Shown: piece after piece, positions 59,794 to 64,000 of the stretch
Layout: each line of letters begins with the position of its first letter
Position numbering within the stretch: the first letter of the stretch is position 1
Virus record (IMG/VR): IMGVR_UViG_3300044522_000179
Coordinates: 1 to 64,000 of that record
Reading direction: 5' to 3' (one strand)
DNA: 64,000 nucleotides
Source of the DNA: a virus
Program-made: the position numbers and the translations under genes
Notes under the pieces: model-generated
Told to the model about the DNA's origin: nothing
Seen by the model: only the letters and a program-made list of their open reading frames with translations
Database searches by the model: none

Positions 59794-61581
59794 TTATGCT
59801 GACAAATCTCCGAAGACTAACCATCCTGCTGCAGTCTTCATTGCTGTAACTACTGAGTTTGTAGTTCTAAACTTAAGTCCTGGTGTTCCTACTACGCTGT
59901 TGGTTGCAGCAAATGATGCTCCAGTTCCTGATGCTTGGTAGAAATCAATTGACTGACCAGTAGAGTATCCTGATGCAGGAAGAGTAATGACTACTGTTCC
60001 AGCAACTGGTATAAACTTATCTTGTTCTCCTGCTGCAAGTGTTCCTGTTGCTGCAAAAGATGATCCAAATGCTGTTATAGAAGGAACTCCGACCTTTGTT
60101 TGTGTACCGTCTGAAAATACGATACCAGCAGATGGAGTTACTGTTGTTGCTTCAAATGCTGCAACCTTAAGATCATCAAGTGATCCCTCTGTAAAGTCTA
60201 CTGTTGTTGAAGGCTCTGTAGTGACTCCCTTGAACAACTTCCACTTAGCATCAGATACATCTCTAACAAGACCTGCATGCTTATTTGCACCATCATTGTA
60301 ACCAACGACAAGACCTAAGTCTACGGTGTTTGCTGCATTTTGGTGAGCAAGTTGAAGCATGTTATCTTCGATTGTAATAGATGTTGCTGATGCATTAAAT
60401 GTTGTACCGTTTACAGTTAAGTTTCCATTAACAACAACATCGTTTGTTGATGTTACTGTTCCTGTAAATGTTGGTGCAGAAAGATTAGCCTTAAGATCAA
60501 GCGCTGTTTGTGTAGCAGTTGATACTGGCTTGTTTGCATCTGATGTATTATCAACAGATCCAAGCCCAACCATAGTTGATGTGATACCAGAAACAGTACC
60601 TGTAAATGTTGGTGAAGCAAGTGGTGACTTTAGATCAAGGGCAGTCTGAGTTGCTGTAGAAACTGGCTTGTTAGCATCTGAAGTATTGTCAACATTTGCA
60701 AGGCCTACTGAAGACTTTGTTAGTGCTGCTACTGCAGTTGTTACTGCTCCGTCAGCATATGTCTTAGTTGCTAATGCTGCAGTGTCTTCGATACCGTGAA
60801 CATTTGTTGTATCAGCATTGTGATCTGAAATCTTTGTGTCTGCTGCAGTTCCTGCTGCAGTAATTGCTTCTGACTTTGCTGTTGTAGCAACGCCTTCTGC
60901 ATATGTCTTTGTTGATAAGGCTGCTGCATCTGCAATACCGTGCACATTTAATGTAACGGCAGCGTGGTCAGTAATATCCTGCATTTCTGCAAGAAGTGCA
61001 GTATTTGCAATTCCATGAACTGATGTTGTAACAGAAGCATGGTTTGTTATGTCTGTAAGTCTAGCAAGTAGTGCTGTATCTGTAATTCCATGCACATCTG
61101 TTGTGTCTTCCCTGTGACTTTCTATATTTGCGGTAGTTGCTAGAAGTGAAGTATCTGCAATTCCGTGAATGCTTGTTGAGTCGTTTGAGTGTGTTGTAAC
61201 TGATGAATCTGCATATGACTGTGTTGCAAGTAGTGCTGTATTTGCAATACCGTGAATATTTGTTTGATCTGTTTCATGAGTAGAAAGGGCTGTTCCTGTA
61301 GCAGTAATTGCTGTGTTCATTGTTGTTAAAAATGCTGGGTCATCTCCAATTGAATATGCCAACTCATTAAGAGTATTTAGAAGATCTGGGGCACCGTCAA
61401 CAATTGCTGCTAGTTCGGCTGCATTAGCAAAATACTGTAGGGCTGACCATGTTGATGATCCGTTACCCATCTTAAACTTACTTGTGTCGGTCTCAAAACC
61501 GATTTCTCCTGCTGCGAGGATTGGGTTAGCAGCCGTCCATTGTGCTGCAGTACCTCTGCGCTGTTGCATTCTTGTTGCCAT
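59794..61581 (-). CDS. Tail fibre with VHGI repeats
   Basis: 595 residues. Starts with RGTAAQWTAANPILAAGEIG and KMGNGSSTWSAL, the common N-terminal module of phage tail fibres. Six NIHGIANTALLA-type repeats (~105-265) likely form a triple-stranded coiled or beta stalk. NVDNTSDANKPVSTATQTAL occurs twice and is shared with the fibre at 62130. Beta-rich C-terminal head (~390-595). GGAG ribosome site. Trimeric receptor-contact fibre (inference). Confidence 0.8.
   Translation of the reverse strand: MATRMQQRRGTAAQWTAANPILAAGEIGFETDTSKFKMGNGSSTWSALQYFANAAELAAIVDGAPDLLNTLNELAYSIGDDPAFLTTMNTAITATGTALSTHETDQTNIHGIANTALLATQSYADSSVTTHSNDSTSIHGIADTSLLATTANIESHREDTTDVHGITDTALLARLTDITNHASVTTSVHGIANTALLAEMQDITDHAAVTLNVHGIADAAALSTKTYAEGVATTAKSEAITAAGTAADTKISDHNADTTNVHGIEDTAALATKTYADGAVTTAVAALTKSSVGLANVDNTSDANKPVSTATQTALDLKSPLASPTFTGTVSGITSTMVGLGSVDNTSDANKPVSTATQTALDLKANLSAPTFTGTVTSTNDVVVNGNLTVNGTTFNASATSITIEDNMLQLAHQNAANTVDLGLVVGYNDGANKHAGLVRDVSDAKWKLFKGVTTEPSTTVDFTEGSLDDLKVAAFEATTVTPSAGIVFSDGTQTKVGVPSITAFGSSFAATGTLAAGEQDKFIPVAGTVVITLPASGYSTGQSIDFYQASGTGASFAATNSVVGTPGLKFRTTNSVVTAMKTAAGWLVFGDLSA
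60740..61260 (-). repeat. VHGI repeat region of the fibre gene
   Basis: Six imperfect units of about 84 bases (up to 93), each encoding a segment with HGIA(N/D)TALLA and THxxxTTxxHG. Unit spacing varies, indicating old duplication. Confidence 0.75.
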
Positions 61582-61621
61582 TTATTATCTCCTTTATGGG
61601 GGCTGCCCATTAACTTATCTT

Positions 61622-61630
61622 ATTATAACA
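61622..61630 (-). promoter_or_regulatory. Extended -10 TGT-TATAAT before the VHGI fibre gene
   Basis: Perfect TATAAT with TGT extension, 40 bases before the ATG. The leader holds a small hairpin (ATGGG/CCCAT) directly ahead of AAAGGAG, which might modulate translation. Confidence 0.6.
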
Positions 61631-61638
61631 CCCAATTT

Positions 61639-62094
61639 TTAATTGAAGTTATCTACTACACTACCGCCATCAAATACAACTGTCCAAACTGTTGAGTCTG
61701 GGCCACCTGCATCCAAACCTACACCCAATGGGCTGTTGAATGATCCACCTTCATAGAACTGGGATACTATGAAACCAGTTCCATCAATTGCGGTATCGTG
61801 GATATGCTGTGGTAGATTATTTGTATCATCAATAGTTGCCTGGGTATACCATGCTCCATTGTAATAGAAATTGACTCTGTTTGTTGCAGTGTCTAACCAC
61901 TGTGTTCCGTTAGTTGGTGAAGAAGGAGCAGTTGATGAAACAACCATAGATCCTGTTAATGAATCTACATACTCCTTAGTTGCTGCGTGTGACGCTGATG
62001 TAGGTGCTCCTACTGTCACTGCACTTCCGAATGTACCGCCGTTTGCTACGACTAATCCATTCTTGACTCTGAAGTCTTTATCGACTGTTGCCAT
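61639..62094 (-). CDS. Tail-fibre-type protein
   Basis: 151 residues. N-terminal MATVDKDFRVKNGLVVANGG is near identical to that of the next fibre (MATVNKDFKIKSGLVV), a shared virion-attachment module. Then SASHAATKEYVDSL and NGTQWLDTATNRVNFYYNGAWY, seen in many phage fibres. C-terminal part lacks known motifs. AAGGAG ribosome site. Confidence 0.78.
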   Translation of the reverse strand: MATVDKDFRVKNGLVVANGGTFGSAVTVGAPTSASHAATKEYVDSLTGSMVVSSTAPSSPTNGTQWLDTATNRVNFYYNGAWYTQATIDDTNNLPQHIHDTAIDGTGFIVSQFYEGGSFNSPLGVGLDAGGPDSTVWTVVFDGGSVVDNFN

Positions 62095-62129
62095 TTACTG
62101 CTCCTTCTTCCAACTATTTTTATTTTTTA

Positions 62130-63893
62130 TTACGCAAGTAGTGTTCCGACAACAGTCACTGTTGAAGTGTTGTTGGCAGTTGTTACTAGAAGTTGTACAT
62201 TTGCTCCTGAGATTGATGCTGAAACTGAACCAAGAGATGATCCTGTTGAGACCATTCCGTATTCAGTAATTGCAATGTTGTCTGAAGAATCAAGTGTTAA
62301 AAGTACCTTTGAAACGTCTGTATTAGATCCATTGGCAATCTTAACAAGGTATTCTGCTGAACGGTATGAAGCCTTTGCGAAAGCATGTGCTGTCTGAACT
62401 CCTGCTGTTGCTGCTTCAAGAGTTGCTGCAACCTGCTTAGCAACTGAGTTAATTGCAACTGATGTAAATGAACGATCTGTTCCATCTACCGCAGTACGAG
62501 CACGAGCATCTGTGAAGTAAAGATTTGTACCTTCTGCAAGGTTAGTGGTTGTAGAATCTGCTACACCGTTTTCTGCGGTAATAACAAGGCCTGAACCTGA
62601 ACCTGTAATTGTAATATTTGTAAGTGTTGCACCAGTCAAAAGATCTGCTGCTGAAGACTTAGCACGAACATCTGTAAAGTACTTGTTTGTTGTAGCCTCT
62701 GCTACATCGTCTGTATCAAGTGCGTCTGCGTAAGCCTCTGCTGCAGTCTGTGCTGCTGCAATTGCTGTAGCCTGTGCAGTTGAAACTGGCTTGTTAGCAT
62801 CAGAAGTATTATCTACGTTGGCAAGACCAACTGAAGACTTTGTTAATGCTGATACTGCGTTTGAAATTGCAGTACCTGCTGCGGTTCCTGCTGCGGTGAC
62901 TGCATCTAATTCTGCTGTATCAACATACTGCTTTGTTGCTGCTCCAAGGTTTTCTGATGGATCTGCTGAAAGGACAAGAAGTCCAGTCATTGTGTCGCCA
63001 GCCTTTGATACCTTAGTTCCTACTGATGTAGTAAGAGTTGTAGCAAAGTTAGCATCATCTGCAATTGCAAATGCCAACTCATTAAGAGTATTAAGAAGTT
63101 CTGGTGCTCCATCTACAAGTGATGCAATTGCTGCATCTGTATATGCTGTTGTAGCAACCTGAGTATTATTTGTTCCTGCAGTTGCTGTAGGAGCAGTAGG
63201 TGTACCAGTTAATGCTGGAGATGCAAGAGGAGCCTTTAGGTCAAGCGCTGTTTGTGTAGCGGTTGAAACTGGCTTGTTTGCATCGGAAGTGTTATCTACG
63301 TTTCCAAGGCCAACCATTGTTGATGTAATACCAGATACTGTACCTGTAAATGTAGGTGATGCAGTAGGGGCCTTAGTATCAATCTGTGTTTGAATTGCAG
63401 ATGTTACTCCGTCTACATAGTTAAGTTCTGTTGTTGAAAGCGTTGCACCATCAAGAATATTAATCTCTGCATAATCTGCAGTGACACCATCAAGGATGTT
63501 TAACTCTGCTGTAGTTGCTGTTACGCCATCAAGAAGATTAATTTCTGCTGCTGTAGCATTTACTCCTGTTAGATCTGTTGGGGCAATGTTAATATTAGCA
63601 CTACCGTCAAATGATTGACCAGCAATAGTTCTTGCTGTAGCAAGTGTTGTTGCTGTACTTGCATTACCAGTTAATGCTGCTGTAACTGTTCCTGCAGCAA
63701 AATTACCTGATGCATCACGCTTTACAACCTTGTTTGCTTCGTTAGCAGATGTTGCTGTACCACCAATAAGACCAACTACATAATCTTGGTCTGCTTGTTT
63801 CTTTGTAAGAATGTCATATCCGCCAACTGTTGCTGATGAACCTTCAACGACTAAACCACTCTTAATTTTAAAATCTTTATTTACTGTTGCCAT
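62130..63893 (-). CDS. Tail fibre with LDGVTA repeats
   Basis: 587 residues. The shared N-terminal attachment module, four AELNILDGVTA-type repeats (~115-165), two VGLxNVDNTSDANKPVSTA repeats, DAAIASLVDGAPELLNTLNELA (also in the VHGI fibre) and a Thr/Ala-rich beta tip. LDGVTA repeats are frequent in fibres of aquatic phages. GGAGATAT ribosome site. Confidence 0.82.
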   Translation of the reverse strand: MATVNKDFKIKSGLVVEGSSATVGGYDILTKKQADQDYVVGLIGGTATSANEANKVVKRDASGNFAAGTVTAALTGNASTATTLATARTIAGQSFDGSANINIAPTDLTGVNATAAEINLLDGVTATTAELNILDGVTADYAEINILDGATLSTTELNYVDGVTSAIQTQIDTKAPTASPTFTGTVSGITSTMVGLGNVDNTSDANKPVSTATQTALDLKAPLASPALTGTPTAPTATAGTNNTQVATTAYTDAAIASLVDGAPELLNTLNELAFAIADDANFATTLTTSVGTKVSKAGDTMTGLLVLSADPSENLGAATKQYVDTAELDAVTAAGTAAGTAISNAVSALTKSSVGLANVDNTSDANKPVSTAQATAIAAAQTAAEAYADALDTDDVAEATTNKYFTDVRAKSSAADLLTGATLTNITITGSGSGLVITAENGVADSTTTNLAEGTNLYFTDARARTAVDGTDRSFTSVAINSVAKQVAATLEAATAGVQTAHAFAKASYRSAEYLVKIANGSNTDVSKVLLTLDSSDNIAITEYGMVSTGSSLGSVSASISGANVQLLVTTANNTSTVTVVGTLLA

Positions 63894-63911
63894 TTTTTAT
63901 ATCTCCTTTTA

Positions 63912-64000
63912 TTACGCCTTAAGTCCCAAACGAGCATATCGTACGGTGACTGGCTTTATCGCAGAATCTGGAGTGACTGTAATAGCCACGGTATTTCCAG
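63912..64000 (-). CDS. Fibre or tail protein, only C-terminus in window
   Basis: The last 29 codons end ...TVTPDSAIKPVTVRYARLGLKA and stop at 63912, 19 bases before the next fibre gene. The N-terminus lies outside the window. Likely part of the same fibre operon. Confidence 0.65.
   Translation of the reverse strand, partial: GNTVAITVTPDSAIKPVTVRYARLGLKA

Noticed and set aside
1-64000. tRNA genes, integrase or attachment sites
   Set aside because: No cloverleaf-like sequence, tyrosine or serine recombinase motif, or repressor was recognised. Intergenic space is too short to hold tRNAs except in regions I read through.

Overview
The window is a stretch of an AT-rich double-stranded DNA tailed-phage (siphovirus-type) genome. 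Every gene I can support lies on the minus strand, so the window is read from base 64000 down to base 1. The head and tail genes follow an HK97/siphovirus plan: portal, prohead protease, HK97-type major capsid protein, neck proteins, major tail protein, tail-assembly chaperones, a 2983-residue tape measure protein and minor tail proteins. No integrase, repressor or other lysogeny gene is visible. The host is probably a low-GC aquatic actinobacterium (inference). Two secreted proteins carry sequence features that I recall as common in freshwater Nanopelagicales (acI) exported proteins. Many small proteins match families I know from actinobacteriophages. Promoters are of the extended -10 type, and several genes look leaderless, a common arrangement in Actinobacteria.

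Layout in transcription order. 64000-58648: tail-fibre and host-contact proteins, rich in repeats. 58549-53294: an accessory block with two paralogous 2OG-Fe(II) oxygenases, a 43-residue Cys protein, a sulfotransferase, a B12-dependent (class II) ribonucleotide reductase and two more 2OG oxygenases. 53278-40121: a 1237-residue LamG-type structural protein, portal, protease with a nested scaffold, capsid, neck, major tail protein, and two tail-assembly chaperones that are paralogues of each other. 40102-23686: tape measure and minor tail proteins. 23686-22029: small regulatory or zinc proteins and a guanidinoacetate/arginine-methyltransferase-like enzyme. 21728-9820: replication and recombination genes (DnaB-type helicase, TOPRIM primase, putative SSB, DnaE-type polymerase, RecA, two putative nucleases, RuvC-like resolvase, Cas4/RecB-like nuclease), interrupted by three tandem 2OG-oxygenase-like paralogues. 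9815-7003: small HTH and membrane proteins, DUF3310, and small and large terminase. 6986-1: a secreted alanine-rich protein, a secreted PA14 protein with Pro/Glu repeats, two small membrane (holin-like) proteins, an HslV/proteasome-like peptidase, an SGNH-hydrolase-like protein, a small acidic protein and a secreted M6-like metallopeptidase cut by the window edge.

The genes form tight operons with 1-nt (TAATG) or 4-nt (ATGA) overlaps, split by short junctions. Several junctions pair an intrinsic terminator with a TGN-TATAMT extended -10 promoter. At six or seven genes the start codon lies only 5-7 nt after the -10 hexamer, which predicts leaderless mRNAs.

The points I would check first are: the leaderless promoter family; a kinase-like insert inside the tape measure protein; the in-frame internal start giving a scaffold protein; the duplicated tail chaperones that replace the usual frameshift pair; the seven 2OG-oxygenase-like genes; the HslV-like peptidase with an intact Thr1/Asp17/Lys33 triad; and the GAMT-like methyltransferase. 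All functional calls rest on motifs and recalled family similarity; no database search was run.
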